A DNA stretch of 64,000 nt from Planctomycetota bacterium (GCA_018242585.1 JAFEBQ010000012.1:303163-367162); one strand, 5' to 3'; positions 53,829 through 63,955 are shown, counted from the first letter of the stretch. The notes: generated by a model not told the origin, from the letters alone. Program-made: numbers and translations.

Positions 53829-55406
53829 ATGCCCACCTCTCGTCGCCGTTTGTTGCAATCGGCTGCCGGCGCTTCGCTTTTGGGCCTGGCCGATTTGAGC
53901 CCGTTTCGCCCGTTTGGAGAAATCGTCGCCCGCGCGGCGGAATCGACCGCCGACGTGCGCAAGCCGGTTCGCTTTGGCAACGACATCGAGCCAATCGTCC
54001 GCCTGCTCGAAACGACGCCTCGCGAACAATGCTTTCCGGCGCTGGTCGAGCAGTTGCGCGGCGGGCTGCCGTACGATCGCTTCTTGGCGGCGGTGTTTCT
54101 GGCTGCGGTGCGCAAGAACAACGCCGGACACGACGTCTACAAGATGATCTCGGTTCATCAGACGTGCCAGGCCGTCCGTCCCGAGGAAAAGCTGCTGCCA
54201 CTGTTTTGGGCAGTCGATGTCTTCAAGGTTCACCAGGCCGATTTTCCCAGCGAGCCATTGGCCGAAATGACCGGCGCGCTCCCAGCGCCGGAGCGGGCAG
54301 CCGCCGACTTCGACGCCGCCGTGGCCAAGCTTGATGTCGACGGCGCCGAGCGCGCCGTGATTGCGCTAGTACGCGGCGGGCGGACGCGCGAGCTGATCGA
54401 GTCGATGTGGCAATTGGCCATTCGCAACGGCGGCATCGGCGGCCACGGCGCGATTCTGATCTCGAACTGCTTCCGCACGCTAGAAGTCATCGGCTGGCAG
54501 GAACCCGAAGCGGCGCTCCGCTTCGCCATCCAGGATTTGTTCCGGCTTTACAGCCGGTTGCTGCCCGACGGCACGTACGCGCCAAACGCGGCCCGAGTCG
54601 AGAAACATTTTGACACGCTCCCGCATGACTGGGCCGGCGGCGGCGTGAACCGCGCAGCCACGCTGGCCATGCTCGAATTGATGCGCACCGGCAAGCCGCA
54701 CGAGGCCTGCGAGCTAGCGATTCAGCAGTTGCACGACGGCGTCGGCGCGACGGCCATCTGGGACGCGGCCCACCTGGGCGCGGGCGAGTTGATGGTCCGG
54801 CACGACACCGGCTGGGGCGTCGCCAGCCGCCCGGTGCATAGCAACACTTCGTTGAACGCCATTCACTTCGCATTCCGCACGACCACTTCGGATCGCGCGC
54901 GGTTGTTGATGCTGCTGCAAGGCGTCGGCTGGACCGCCGAAAAGACCCGGGCCGATGGGGCCAGCAAATGGCTGCGCGACATCGAACTGGTCCACTTGCC
55001 CGAGGCGTCGGTGCCGGAATCGAACGAAGAAGCGGTCGGCGAAATCTTTTCGCTGTTGCCCGAGCGCTGGTATTCGTGGGACGCCAAGACGAGCCAGGGG
55101 ACGACGACGTACGGCGAGCGGGCCGACGCCGATTTGGCCTGCCGCAAGATGTTCCACCTGACGTCGCGCCGGCCCGAGGCGGCCGCGCTGTTCATGCAGC
55201 AAGCCCGGAGTTGGCTCTGTCAGAAGACGACGACCGACACGCACGATTTCAAGCTTCAGGCGGCGATTCTGGAAGACGCCGAGCGCATCAGCCCGATCTG
55301 GCGGCCGTACTTGCTGGCGTCGTCGATTCATTTCTTCCACGGCAAACAATCTCGCGACTATCCGACCGTGGAACAGGCCCGCGACGCGGTACGCAAACTC
55401 TCTTAA
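53829..55406 (+). CDS. Tat-exported protein of unknown function
   Basis: 525 residues from ATG at 53829; the frame is open 200 codons upstream but only as antisense of fhcB. The N-terminus MPTSRRRLLQSAAGASLLGL is a twin-arginine signal. The mature part is mostly helical with conserved-looking His-rich segments (GGIGGHGAILISNCFRTLEVIGW, PHDWAGGGVNRAATLAML, SRPVHSNTSLNAIHFAFRT), which could bind a metal. I do not recognise the family. Downstream is a FIST gene after 111 bp, on the same strand. Confidence 0.75.
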   Translation: MPTSRRRLLQSAAGASLLGLADLSPFRPFGEIVARAAESTADVRKPVRFGNDIEPIVRLLETTPREQCFPALVEQLRGGLPYDRFLAAVFLAAVRKNNAGHDVYKMISVHQTCQAVRPEEKLLPLFWAVDVFKVHQADFPSEPLAEMTGALPAPERAAADFDAAVAKLDVDGAERAVIALVRGGRTRELIESMWQLAIRNGGIGGHGAILISNCFRTLEVIGWQEPEAALRFAIQDLFRLYSRLLPDGTYAPNAARVEKHFDTLPHDWAGGGVNRAATLAMLELMRTGKPHEACELAIQQLHDGVGATAIWDAAHLGAGELMVRHDTGWGVASRPVHSNTSLNAIHFAFRTTTSDRARLLMLLQGVGWTAEKTRADGASKWLRDIELVHLPEASVPESNEEAVGEIFSLLPERWYSWDAKTSQGTTTYGERADADLACRKMFHLTSRRPEAAALFMQQARSWLCQKTTTDTHDFKLQAAILEDAERISPIWRPYLLASSIHFFHGKQSRDYPTVEQARDAVRKLS

Positions 55407-55517
55407 TCGCGAGGTTTTGCCCCGGGGATGGCGGTCCCCGAGCTTTCGTGGCATCCTATGGTGCGTTTGCCTCGCATCGCTCGTGCGGGACGTTCTCATC
55501 CGCGGAAAAAATGCCAC

Positions 55518-56741
55518 ATGCCTATCCAGCAAAGATCTGACACTGCGACTACCGCGACATTGCGCTTCGCTTCGGCGATGTCTGAACTTCCTGACACCGC
55601 GGCCGCGGTCGAGGAAGTCTGCCAACAGGTGCGCGAGGGCCTGGGCCGCGGCGCCGACTTGGCGGTTTGCTTTGTCCCGCCCCACCACGGCCCGGACTTC
55701 GCGCCGATGTTGGAGCAAGTGCGCGAGGCGCTCGGCGCGCGGACCTTGATCGGCTGCACTGGCGAAGCGATCGTCGGTCGCGGGCGTGAAGTGGAAGGCA
55801 CCCCTGCCCTGTCGGTTTGGGGCGCATGCCTGCCCGGCGCGACGATCCAGCCGATGCGACTCGAATTCGAGCGGACGCCCGAAGGGGGCGTCTTTACCGG
55901 CTGGCCAAGCGACTTGCCCGCCGCCTGGCCAACGGGCTCGGCGCTGATCGCGTTGGGCGAGCCGTTCACGTTTCCGGCCGATGCATTGCTGAAGCGATTG
56001 AACGAAGACCAGCCGGGCATTCCAGTCCTGGGTGGCATGGCCAGCGGGGCGCAGCGCCCCGGGCAGAATCAGGTCTTCTTGAATGGCACGGCGTACGACA
56101 GCGGCGCGGTCGCGGTTCTGCTGCATGGCGACTTCGCGATCCGGTCGGTGGTGTCGCAAGGTTGCCGGCCGATCGGCCGGCCGCTGGTGATTACCAAGTC
56201 GGAGCGCGAAGTCATCTTTGAACTCAGCGGCCGGCCGGCGCTGGCCGTGTTCCAGGAGGTTTTCGACGGCCTCTCCGCGGCTGAGCAGGAACTCGTCCAG
56301 AACGGTCTGCACGTGGGGCGAGTGATCAACGAGCAACAGGCCGCGTTCACGCGGGGCGACTTTTTGGTTCGCAATTGCATCGGCGCCGATCGAACCAGCG
56401 GGGCGATCGCCATTGGCGACCTGGTCCGCACCGGGCAGACCGTGCAGTTTCATGTTCGCGACGCGGTGTCCGCCGACGAAGATTTACGCGAGTTGTTGAG
56501 CGCGGCCCGACCGGCGATCGATGCCGGTTCGGCCGGCGCGCTGCTGTTCACCTGCAATGGCCGCGGAACGCGATTGTTTCCCGAGCCAAATCACGATGCC
56601 GCGGCGCTACGCGACGTGCTGGGGGACATCCCCGTGGCGGGCTTCTTCGCGATGGGAGAAATGGGCCCCATCGGCGGCCGCAACTTCTTGCACGGCTTTA
56701 CGGCCAGCGTGGCGCTATTCACGCCAAAGGCACCCACGTGA
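55518..56741 (+). CDS. FIST-domain sensory protein
   Basis: 407 residues from ATG at 55518. FIST N-terminal domain: ADLAVCFVPPHHGPDFAPMLEQVREAL..RTLIGCTGEAIVGRGREVEGTPALSVW, then GSALIALGEPFTFPADALLKRLNE and IPVLGGMASGAQRPGQNQVFLNG. FIST C-terminal part: SQGCRPIGRPLVITKSEREVIFELSGRPAL and a final GALLFTCNGRGTRLF..PVAGFFAMGEMGPIGGRNFLHGFTASVALF. FIST domains are thought to bind small ligands such as amino acids in signalling proteins. It is a stand-alone sensor without a histidine kinase or GGDEF domain attached. Confidence 0.9.
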   Translation: MPIQQRSDTATTATLRFASAMSELPDTAAAVEEVCQQVREGLGRGADLAVCFVPPHHGPDFAPMLEQVREALGARTLIGCTGEAIVGRGREVEGTPALSVWGACLPGATIQPMRLEFERTPEGGVFTGWPSDLPAAWPTGSALIALGEPFTFPADALLKRLNEDQPGIPVLGGMASGAQRPGQNQVFLNGTAYDSGAVAVLLHGDFAIRSVVSQGCRPIGRPLVITKSEREVIFELSGRPALAVFQEVFDGLSAAEQELVQNGLHVGRVINEQQAAFTRGDFLVRNCIGADRTSGAIAIGDLVRTGQTVQFHVRDAVSADEDLRELLSAARPAIDAGSAGALLFTCNGRGTRLFPEPNHDAAALRDVLGDIPVAGFFAMGEMGPIGGRNFLHGFTASVALFTPKAPT

Positions 56742-56788
56742 TCTTTAGCCTCCGGTGAGTCACCGAGGGCCGAATCGCAATGCACAAG

Positions 56789-56814
56789 GCCCCCGGTCAT
56801 TGACCGGGGGCTAA
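56789..56814. repeat. Hairpin repeat CCCCCGGTC-ATT-GACCGGGGG, copy 2
   Basis: A 9-bp stem with ATT loop and trailing GGCTAA-like end (CTAA), lying between the converging FIST and prolyl oligopeptidase genes. Same sequence as the copy at 36658-36682. Confidence 0.8.
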
Positions 56815-56848
56815 TGTCATTGAACAACGCGGCTCGAACGACTGATCA

Positions 56849-59038
56849 TTACTTCGGCTGGAACTCTGGCATACCGAATTGCCATAAGTAGAACGACCAG
56901 ACGTCGGCTTTTTCTTCGTGGCGCTGGGTGCGGGTCGAACCAATGCCGTGCCCCGAATGATAATCGACGCGAAACAGGATCGGCCGGCCGCTGCTGGTCG
57001 CGGCCTGAAACCGGGCCGTCGCCTTGGCCGATTGCCAAGGTTCAACCCGCGGGTCGTTGATGCCGTGGGTCAGGATCACGGCCGGGTACTTCGCGCCATC
57101 CTGAATGTGATGCAGCGTGCTCATTTCGAGCAAGCCGCGAAACTCATCGGCCTTGCTGACCGAGCCGAACTCGGGGACGTTGGGCGGGCCGTTCATCGTC
57201 GTCTCGAAGCGCAAGAGATCGACGCAGCCGACGGCGATGTTGGCGGCCGCGAACAGATCGGGGCGTTCGGTGATCGCGCGGCCGATCAGAATGCCGCCGG
57301 CGCTCCCCCCCTTGCCGGCCAGGCGCTGTGGCGAAGTGTAACCGGCATTAACCAGATGCTCGGCACAGGCGATGAAGTCTTTCCAGGTGTTCGGCTTGGT
57401 CGCGCGGCGACCCGCGTGGTGCCACTCCTTGCCAAACGCGCCACCGCCGCGCACATGGGCCACGGCCGCCACGCCGCCACGCTCGAACCAGGCCAGGTTC
57501 GTCGGGTCGAAACCCATCGACGCGATCATGCCGTAAGCGCCGTAGCCCGAGATGATCGTGGGGTTCGAGCCGTCGAGCTTGATATCGCGGCGATGAATGA
57601 TCGACAGCGGCACGCGCACGCCGTCGTGGCTGGCGACCATCACTTCGGTCGAGGTGAGCCAATCGGGAGCGTCGAATTGCCCCCGTGGCAACAGTTTAGT
57701 GTCGGTCAGCGCGTTGCTCGCCGGGTCATACTGGTACAAGCTTCCCTCGCGCGTCCACGAGTGGGTGCGCACCAACGCGCCGGGCAGGTCGGCCCGGATT
57801 GCTTCGACGTGTCCCGAAGGCTCGTCAGCCGGCAGCGCGATCGGCGTCGGCTTCGCGTCCGACGCGAACGGTACGCGCAGCAATCGATGAGGAACGCCGT
57901 CCAAGATGCCCACGTAAAGCGCGTCGGCCGCCACGGCCACCGAATCGACCACAGCCACGCCCGGCGCGATCACGACTTCGGCCTTCGCCAAGTCGGGCGC
58001 GGCCAGCGGCGCCCGAACGACCTTGAAGCGCGGCGCATCGTGGGCCGTCAGCAGGTAAATGTCGTCGCCCTGGACGGCAAAGCTGGTGACCAGATCCTCG
58101 CGACCACAGACCTTCGTCCATTTGATGTCTGGCGAACCAAGCTGGCCGCGACGCGCGGCATAGAGGGTGATGTCGGTCTCGTCCCCGTGCTTGATCTGAC
58201 CAATGGCCCACTCGGAACCAATCGGAATCAACACCGCCGGAAAGTCCATCTCCCCCATCGCCGGCGAATTGGTCGCGCCGTTGCCGAAGAGGTACACATT
58301 CCGGTCCACGTCGCCCCCGAGCCGGTGCAGGAACGCCTGGGTGAACTTGTAACCTTCGGTCGCGGGGGCGTCGTCGGGCAACTTGCGCCGGCGGCTGTAA
58401 GTGAAGGCTCGGCTGTCAGGCAGCCAGGCCGGCAGGGCGTATTCGCTTTCCAGCCGGTCGATCGTGTCGGGCAAGTCGCGCTCGGCGGCCAGGTCAAACA
58501 CCTTCAACGAGGTCTGTTCCGAGCCCGATGCCGCGAAGCCATACAGCAGCTTCGAACCATCCGGCGCGACGCGATAAAAGCTGAGCGTGAAGTGATCGCT
58601 GGGGTCTTGCTTGGGGAACTTCTCGGGATCGATCAGCAGCCGCTCGGCCCCGGTGCGACCGTCGCGCAGGTAGACCTTGGCGACGTTCTCGCTGGCCAAC
58701 TGCTTGAAGTAGAACAAGTCGCCGTTCGGCCGCCGCGTGATGCCGAACAATGTGAACGGCGTGCCGGCGTCCAGTTCGTCGATCCGCTTCAATAGTGCCG
58801 CGCGGCCAGGAATGGCGTGCAGCGTGGCATCGGTGTAGTCGGCTTGCCGCTTGACCCAGGCTTGAACGTCCGGGGCCTTGAAGTCTTCCATGTAGCGATA
58901 CGGGTCGGTGATCCGTGTGCCGTGGTAGTCGTCGACCACCGGTTTGACGGGCGCGGCAGGAGGGGCTTCGGCCATGCAGGTCTCGCAATGCAAAAAGCAG
59001 AAAGTCAGACACGACGTAATGAGCAGGCGGCGATTCAT
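56849..59038 (-). CDS. Secreted prolyl oligopeptidase family serine peptidase (S9)
   Basis: 729 residues from ATG at 59038, with a signal peptide about 1-23 (LLITSCLTFCFLHCETCMAEA). The frame extends 378 codons further upstream only as antisense of the kinase gene and is rejected. The N-terminus VVDDYHGTRITDPYRYMEDFKAPDVQAWVKRQ is typical of the S9A family. A seven-bladed propeller region follows, then the catalytic domain with nucleophile Ser in GKGGSAGGIL, Asp in THGINDPRVEPWQSAK and His in VDYHSGHGIG. It cleaves peptides after proline, here probably in the periplasm. Confidence 0.95.
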   Translation of the reverse strand: MNRRLLITSCLTFCFLHCETCMAEAPPAAPVKPVVDDYHGTRITDPYRYMEDFKAPDVQAWVKRQADYTDATLHAIPGRAALLKRIDELDAGTPFTLFGITRRPNGDLFYFKQLASENVAKVYLRDGRTGAERLLIDPEKFPKQDPSDHFTLSFYRVAPDGSKLLYGFAASGSEQTSLKVFDLAAERDLPDTIDRLESEYALPAWLPDSRAFTYSRRRKLPDDAPATEGYKFTQAFLHRLGGDVDRNVYLFGNGATNSPAMGEMDFPAVLIPIGSEWAIGQIKHGDETDITLYAARRGQLGSPDIKWTKVCGREDLVTSFAVQGDDIYLLTAHDAPRFKVVRAPLAAPDLAKAEVVIAPGVAVVDSVAVAADALYVGILDGVPHRLLRVPFASDAKPTPIALPADEPSGHVEAIRADLPGALVRTHSWTREGSLYQYDPASNALTDTKLLPRGQFDAPDWLTSTEVMVASHDGVRVPLSIIHRRDIKLDGSNPTIISGYGAYGMIASMGFDPTNLAWFERGGVAAVAHVRGGGAFGKEWHHAGRRATKPNTWKDFIACAEHLVNAGYTSPQRLAGKGGSAGGILIGRAITERPDLFAAANIAVGCVDLLRFETTMNGPPNVPEFGSVSKADEFRGLLEMSTLHHIQDGAKYPAVILTHGINDPRVEPWQSAKATARFQAATSSGRPILFRVDYHSGHGIGSTRTQRHEEKADVWSFYLWQFGMPEFQPK

Positions 59039-59213
59039 GTTTTCGATGGCGCTATGAATGGGAAGGTGGCGTGAAAGGGAAGGGCTGGATTCTACGCGGC
59101 CTGGGGCCAGCGTACTGCAAATAGGGAACTGGCGCCGCCGCTTCTGAACAGTGGCACGCGCCCTAAGGCCAAGACATGCGACGAAATGCCCGGAATCGCG
59201 CTGGCCAAATGTT

Positions 59214-59241
59214 TTTACTCCGATTAGGGGGCATGTATAAT
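59214..59241 (+). promoter_or_regulatory. Promoter of the serine/threonine kinase gene
   Basis: TTTACT (59214-59219), 16-base spacer, TATAAT (59236-59241). The start point near 59248 leaves about 40 bases before GTG at 59288 but only about 8 before the TTG at 59255, which favours the GTG start. Confidence 0.6.
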
Positions 59242-59287
59242 CGAGACCGGCCTTTTGCACTCGGACTCCGCGCTGGAAATCGATCTC

Positions 59288-62200
59288 GTGGCAACTGACC
59301 TCAACGCCGTCGTCAAGCAGCTCGCCGAGTCGAGCATTATTTCGACGGGCAAGCTCGAAAAATTCGTGCCCCCAAAGGCCAATCCACAGACCGGCGACGA
59401 GTTGATTGCCGAGTTGGTCAAGTCGGGCGAGCTGACGCAGTTTCAGGCTACGCAAATCAAGGCGGGCAAGGCCAAGGCGCTGATCCTGGGCGAGTACACT
59501 ATTACCGATCGGATCGGCGCCGGCGGCATGGGGCAAGTGTTCAAAGCGATCCACCGGCGCATGGAGCGCACGGTCGCGGTCAAGATGTTGCCGCCGACCA
59601 TGACCCGCGATGCCGCGGCGCTGGCGCGGTTTCAACGCGAAGTCGTCGCCGCCGCCAAGCTCAGCCACCATCACATCGTCGCCGCTTACGACGCGGGGCA
59701 GGCCGGCGCGGCGCACTTTCTGGTGATGGAATTCGTCGATGGGCGCGACTTGTCGGCCACGGTCAAGAAGGACGGCCCGTTGCCGGTGTCGAAAGCGTTG
59801 AATTGCATCTTGCAGGCGGCGCGCGGACTGGAGTTCGCCCACCGCAAAGGGGTCGTCCACCGGGACATCAAGCCGGCGAACTTGCTGCTCGACATCGAGG
59901 GGACGGTCAAGATTCTTGACATGGGGCTCGCCCGCATCGAATCGCCCGGGGGGGCCCAGGCCGAGTTGACCGGGACCGGGGCCGTGATGGGGACGGTCGA
60001 CTACATGAGCCCCGAGCAGGCGATGAACACCAAACACGCCGACGCGCGGGCCGACATTTATAGCTTGGGCTGTTCGCTGTATTACCTGGTTGTCGGCCGC
60101 GCCGTGTACAGGGGCGAAACGGTCGTCGAAAAGATCTTCGCCCACACGCAACAGCCAATTCCGTCCCTCCACAAAGAGCGCCCCGAGGTGCCCGAGCAGC
60201 TTGAAGCGGTGTTCACGCGGATGGTGGCCAAGCGGGTCGAAGATCGCTACCAGACGATGGGGGAAGTGGTGGCCGACTTGGAGCGATGCCAGGGGGCCGT
60301 GTCGGAGTCCGGCTTGTCGAACTCTGGTTCGTGGTCCTCATGGTCGTCAACCGTCGACTCGGCCGATCTGTCGGTGATGATGGCGCACCAGCAGCTCAAG
60401 GCGATCCATTCGCCGGAAACATTCATCCAGACGGCCGACCCGCGAACCCAAAAAGCGATCGCCAAGCAGAAGACCGCCGGCCAGGGGAAGCCGCCCAACA
60501 AGAACGTGCCGATGCTCGTCGGCGCCGGGGGGGCGGGATTCGTGGTGCTGGCCTTGGGGCTGTGGTGGTTTGTTTTCCGTGACAAGCCAGGGAACGAAGT
60601 CGCCCGAGTCGAGGCCCAACCGGGTGTCAAAGTGCAAACCGCCCCGGGCACGACGGTGGAATTGAGGCAGGACGAAGGGCAGACTACGTTCCAACTTGGA
60701 CGGGTCACGACGTACAAGACGCCGGAGTTCAAGAACTGGGTCGCCGTCGCCTCGACGCTTGCGCCCGAGAAGCAACTCGACGCGGTGCGCAAGAAGCTCA
60801 CGGAACTGAACCCTGGGTTCGACGGTCAACTCACGGGTTTCGACGGCAAGGGTGTGCCGAAAATCGAATCCGGCGCCGTCACCGAGCTGGGCATCTATCT
60901 CGACCGAGTGCTCGACATTTCTCCGCTGCGAGCCTTGGCGGGTTTAAAAGTCTTCAGTGGCAAGGTGGCTGGTCAAACACGAGTCACCTTTTCCGACTTG
61001 TCACCGCTCGAAGGGATGCAGTTCACGAACCTGATGATCTACAACACGTCGGTCATCGATCTGTCGCCGCTGCGTGGCATGCGACTGACGCGGCTGAATA
61101 TCGGTTACTCGCTGGTTGCCGACCTGTCGCCGATCAAGGGGATGCCGCTGACGTATCTCTCGGTGCTCGGGACGCCGGTACGGGATCTTTCGCCATTGGC
61201 GGGCCTGCCGTTGCAGACGTTTTGGTGCGATCGCTCGACGGTGGCTGACCTGGCTCCGCTAGAACAGTGCCAGAGCCTGGCGATCGTCCAAGCCAAGACG
61301 ACGAAGATTTCCGCCGCGGGCGTGGCCTCGCTGCAAAAAGCCCTTCCCAATTGCAAGATCGAATGGGACGGGGCGGCAATGGCGGCGTCAGCCGACGATT
61401 TCGCACCCCTATTCAACGGCAAGGACTTGACCGGCTGGAAGACCGATCCAGCGTTCCCGGGCAATTGGCGCGTCGAGAACGGCGTCCTGACTGGCACGGG
61501 CGGCAACACCTATTTGTTCACCGATCGCGGTGATTACACCGATTTTCATCTTCGCGCTGTCACGCGCGTCGGCCCGGGAACGAGTGCCGGCTTGTACGTC
61601 CGCGCGTCGATCGAACGGGACGCCGCGGGAAAGACGAAAGGCCCCTATGCCTCAGGCTACCAGGCCAAAATCAACGCCAGCAGTCCGATCGATTCCCACA
61701 AGACCGGCAGCATGTACATCATGCGCCCCACCACCAATGCCACCGGCAATAAATTGACGGAATCGCCGGTGCCCGCTGACGAGTGGTTCACGCTCGATGT
61801 GATTGCCGAGGGGAATCACCTGGTCGTGCAGGTGAACGGGACGACGACCACCGACATTCGCGATCCGTCCAACTTTCACCCCCGGGGGGCCGTGGCCCTG
61901 TTCATCTATCAGGGGTCAGCCCCGCTCGAATTTCGGTCAATCGAATTGCGCGAGCTCAAGCCGGGGGCGAACGCGGGCGCGGCCAAGCCGGCGCTTGCCT
62001 ACACAACGCCGGTGTTCCAACAATGGGTGGCCGAGACGCAAAAGCTGTCGGCCGAACAGCAGCTCGCAGCGGTCAGCAAGAAGCTGATGGAGTTGAACCC
62101 AGGGTTCGATGGCCAGTTCACGCCGGCCGCATGGATGGCGGCTTTTACAATCAAAAGTGGCGTGGTGATTGGGTTGTCATTCTCGTCGGACAACGTGACC

Positions 62201-62815
62201 GATATCTCTCCCGTGCTGGCGTTGCCAGGGCTGATCAATTTGGACTGCTCGGCGGTCAACAACCCCCGAAAAGCGGCCTTAACTGACCTTTCACCGTTAA
62301 GTCGCACGTCGTTGCAAATGCTGCGTTGCAGTGAAACGCGCGTATCCGATCTAACGCCGCTCGCGAACTTACCGCTGACATACTTGGGCATCAGCGGCAC
62401 GCCGGTGGCCAATCTGGCCCCGATTCGCGGGCTGCCCCTGACTGGTTTGGGTTGCAATGGCAGCCAGGTTTCCGATCTCGCGCCCCTGCGCGGGATGAAA
62501 CTAACGCATCTCAACCTTGATGCTTGTAAATTGGTCTTCGATCTCACGCCGCTGGCGGGCATGCCGCTTGTCAGTTTTCATTGCGCCAATACCAATGTAA
62601 CGGACTTGTCTCCAGTGTCCCGTGAGTCGTTGGTGGACTTAAGTTTTTCACCCGCCAAGGTCACTCGTGGCATCGAGGCGATTCGTGCTTCGCCGGTTCT
62701 GAAGCATTTGAATGCCAGCTCCGCACCTACCACGATTCTCCCCGCCGCCGAGTTCTGGAAGAAGTACGACGCCGGCGAGTTCGGAACAGGAAAGGGGCGA
62801 GGGGCGAGGGACTAG
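59288..62815 (+). CDS. Transmembrane serine/threonine kinase with LRR and DUF1080-like domains
   Basis: 1175 residues from GTG at 59288. After an N-terminal helix region, the Hanks-type kinase has [10 protein letters not shown] (about 76-85), Lys99 in [17 protein letters not shown] (191-), DMG in place of DFG (211-213) and [10 protein letters not shown]. One transmembrane helix lies about 407-430. The extracytoplasmic part has three blocks: a module starting [10 protein letters not shown] and rich in short LRRs ([15 protein letters not shown] and similar, about 473-694), a DUF1080/LamG-like domain ([29 protein letters not shown], about 705-886), and a second module starting [17 protein letters not shown] with more LRRs (about 901-1167). 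The final KGRGARD and TAG stop are encoded by a heptanucleotide array. Confidence 0.93.
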   Translation: MATDLNAVVKQLAESSIISTGKLEKFVPPKANPQTGDELIAELVKSGELTQFQATQIKAGKAKALILGEYTITDRIGAGGMGQVFKAIHRRMERTVAVKMLPPTMTRDAAALARFQREVVAAAKLSHHHIVAAYDAGQAGAAHFLVMEFVDGRDLSATVKKDGPLPVSKALNCILQAARGLEFAHRKGVVHRDIKPANLLLDIEGTVKILDMGLARIESPGGAQAELTGTGAVMGTVDYMSPEQAMNTKHADARADIYSLGCSLYYLVVGRAVYRGETVVEKIFAHTQQPIPSLHKERPEVPEQLEAVFTRMVAKRVEDRYQTMGEVVADLERCQGAVSESGLSNSGSWSSWSSTVDSADLSVMMAHQQLKAIHSPETFIQTADPRTQKAIAKQKTAGQGKPPNKNVPMLVGAGGAGFVVLALGLWWFVFRDKPGNEVARVEAQPGVKVQTAPGTTVELRQDEGQTTFQLGRVTTYKTPEFKNWVAVASTLAPEKQLDAVRKKLTELNPGFDGQLTGFDGKGVPKIESGAVTELGIYLDRVLDISPLRALAGLKVFSGKVAGQTRVTFSDLSPLEGMQFTNLMIYNTSVIDLSPLRGMRLTRLNIGYSLVADLSPIKGMPLTYLSVLGTPVRDLSPLAGLPLQTFWCDRSTVADLAPLEQCQSLAIVQAKTTKISAAGVASLQKALPNCKIEWDGAAMAASADDFAPLFNGKDLTGWKTDPAFPGNWRVENGVLTGTGGNTYLFTDRGDYTDFHLRAVTRVGPGTSAGLYVRASIERDAAGKTKGPYASGYQAKINASSPIDSHKTGSMYIMRPTTNATGNKLTESPVPADEWFTLDVIAEGNHLVVQVNGTTTTDIRDPSNFHPRGAVALFIYQGSAPLEFRSIELRELKPGANAGAAKPALAYTTPVFQQWVAETQKLSAEQQLAAVSKKLMELNPGFDGQFTPAAWMAAFTIKSGVVIGLSFSSDNVTDISPVLALPGLINLDCSAVNNPRKAALTDLSPLSRTSLQMLRCSETRVSDLTPLANLPLTYLGISGTPVANLAPIRGLPLTGLGCNGSQVSDLAPLRGMKLTHLNLDACKLVFDLTPLAGMPLVSFHCANTNVTDLSPVSRESLVDLSFSPAKVTRGIEAIRASPVLKHLNASSAPTTILPAAEFWKKYDAGEFGTGKGRGARD

Positions 62816-62830
62816 GGACTAGGGACTAGG
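62794..62830. repeat. Heptanucleotide array GGGGCGA x2, GGGACTA x3
   Basis: Five tandem 7-base units (62794-62828) plus GG at the end of the kinase gene; the TAG stop at 62813-62815 is within it. Immediately downstream the coding module resumes in another frame (62838-62945). Confidence 0.9.
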
Positions 62831-62837
62831 CAAGCAG

Positions 62838-62945
62838 CAGCTCGCCTACACGGACCCGGCTTTCCAGAAGTGGGTCGAGGAGACGCAAAAGCTGCCGGCG
62901 GACAAGCAGCTCGCAGCGGTCAGCAAAAAGCTGATGGAAAAGTAA
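62838..62945 (+). pseudogene. Fragment of the kinase repeat module, third copy
   Basis: Read from 62838, 35 codons give QLAYTDPAFQKWVEETQKL, PADKQLAAV and SKKLMEK before TAA. This is closely similar to the start of the second repeat module in the kinase ([19 protein letters not shown] ... [13 protein letters not shown]). It is in a different frame from the kinase and has no start codon. It looks like the beginning of a third module cut off by the heptanucleotide array and a nearby deletion. Confidence 0.8.
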
Positions 62946-62972
62946 CGGCCGGGCGTCGCAAGTTGCCCGCCA

Positions 62973-63116
62973 GCCGACACCTTCGCCACGAACGCCGCCT
63001 CGGCCCGCGTGCTACTCCAAAGCGGCTTCACCGCAGCAGGACTGCGACGAATGCCCGATCAGCAAGGCGGCACGTTCATCGACGCCCGTGCGTTCGGGTT
63101 GATACGCGCCGAATAG
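62973..63116 (+). pseudogene. C-terminal remnant of a GNAT acetyltransferase
   Basis: The frame from 62973 gives ADTFATNAASARVLLQSGF, TAAGLRRMPDQQGG and TFIDARAFGLIRAE, then TAG at 63114. The NxAS-RVL-xxGF pattern followed by GxxxDxxxFGL is typical of the last 45-50 residues of RimJ/RimL-type GNAT acetyltransferases (acetyl-CoA-binding end). The N-terminal two thirds are missing and no start codon is present. Confidence 0.72.
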
Positions 63117-63131
63117 CGCTGCCCGAGAACT

Positions 63132-63779
63132 TCACCCAATGAGCTCCTTGCAGCGGGGATAGTTCGAGCAGCCCCAGAACTGCCTCCCGGCATTCTGCCC
63201 CTTCGAAGCCGTGCGCCTCACCATCGGAATGGCACACTTCGGACAGAGCGGCGACTGTCCCCTGCCGGTATCGACTACGATGGGCGGAGCGTCATCATGA
63301 CTGCTCAAGTAGGGAGCCAATTCCGCCAAAAGTAGATTCGGCTCATACGCCGCTTTTGCAACGCAGCGGACTAACGGCAGTCCGGCAACCTGGAAGACTT
63401 GATCCACAAAATGGTCTCGTTCGACTCGATCGAGGCGTTGGTGGCTTCGGTCATCGAGTTCGATGCCGAAAAGCGGCTTCATCGTCGTCGGGTGGCAGCA
63501 AAGAAAATCGACGTGCTTACGGTCGATCTTGTTGCGATACGCTTGATTCTCGTGGGGTCGAGCGACAAAGACGATGTCGGCTAGATTGACTTTTGCCAAG
63601 ACTTCGACACGCCCTTTGACCACCAGTCTCAGCACCCGGTAAAAGGAAAGCTCGGCGGCCGACAGAAAATCATCCCGCTTTCGATACGGCATCTCTCGCG
63701 TGACTTCCGCGGGGCCGAGCCGAATTCCCAACAGCGCTAGAATCGCTGTCACACAGCCTGGTGGCTGGGAATGCTTCAT
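63132..63779 (-). CDS. DUF2726 protein with C-terminal topoisomerase-type zinc finger
   Basis: 215 residues from ATG at 63779, with GGTGAGG about 7 bases upstream. The first 20 residues are mildly hydrophobic. The middle matches DUF2726: LSAAELSFYRVLRLVVKGRVEVLAKVNLADI, KHVDFLCCHPTTMKPLFGIELDDRSH, where VDF..C and ELDD recall a restriction-endonuclease-like fold. The C-terminus CPKCAIPMVRRTASKG...GRQFWGCSNYPRCK is a four-Cys zinc ribbon as in topoisomerase I tails. A nuclease role is suggested by family but not shown. Confidence 0.85.
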   Translation of the reverse strand: MKHSQPPGCVTAILALLGIRLGPAEVTREMPYRKRDDFLSAAELSFYRVLRLVVKGRVEVLAKVNLADIVFVARPHENQAYRNKIDRKHVDFLCCHPTTMKPLFGIELDDRSHQRLDRVERDHFVDQVFQVAGLPLVRCVAKAAYEPNLLLAELAPYLSSHDDAPPIVVDTGRGQSPLCPKCAIPMVRRTASKGQNAGRQFWGCSNYPRCKELIG

Positions 63780-63892
63780 GTTCGCCTCACCTTGAGGTTT
63801 GCTTTACCAGTTATGTCAGCCGGCGGCCTCTCCAGTCTCTCATTGCTCCACTCCAAGGAGAACTCGCAAGAGTTGCGCGCAGCGGAAGGGCC

Positions 63893-63930
63893 AAATAAAA
63901 AGGGACCAGCAGCGTGTTGCTGCTGGTCCC
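63893..63930 (-). terminator. Intrinsic terminator of the tRNA-Gln gene
   Basis: GGGACCAGCAGC and GCTGCTGGTCCC form a perfect 12-bp stem with a 5-base loop; on the minus strand it is followed by TTTTTATTT. It lies 26 bases beyond the tRNA end. Confidence 0.93.
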
Positions 63931-63955
63931 AAAGCTTACTCGGAAAAGTAGAAAA

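Noticed and set aside
59039..60172. N-terminal extension of the prolyl oligopeptidase by 378 codons
   Set aside because: It is antisense to the kinase domain, and a signal peptide begins at the ATG at 59038.
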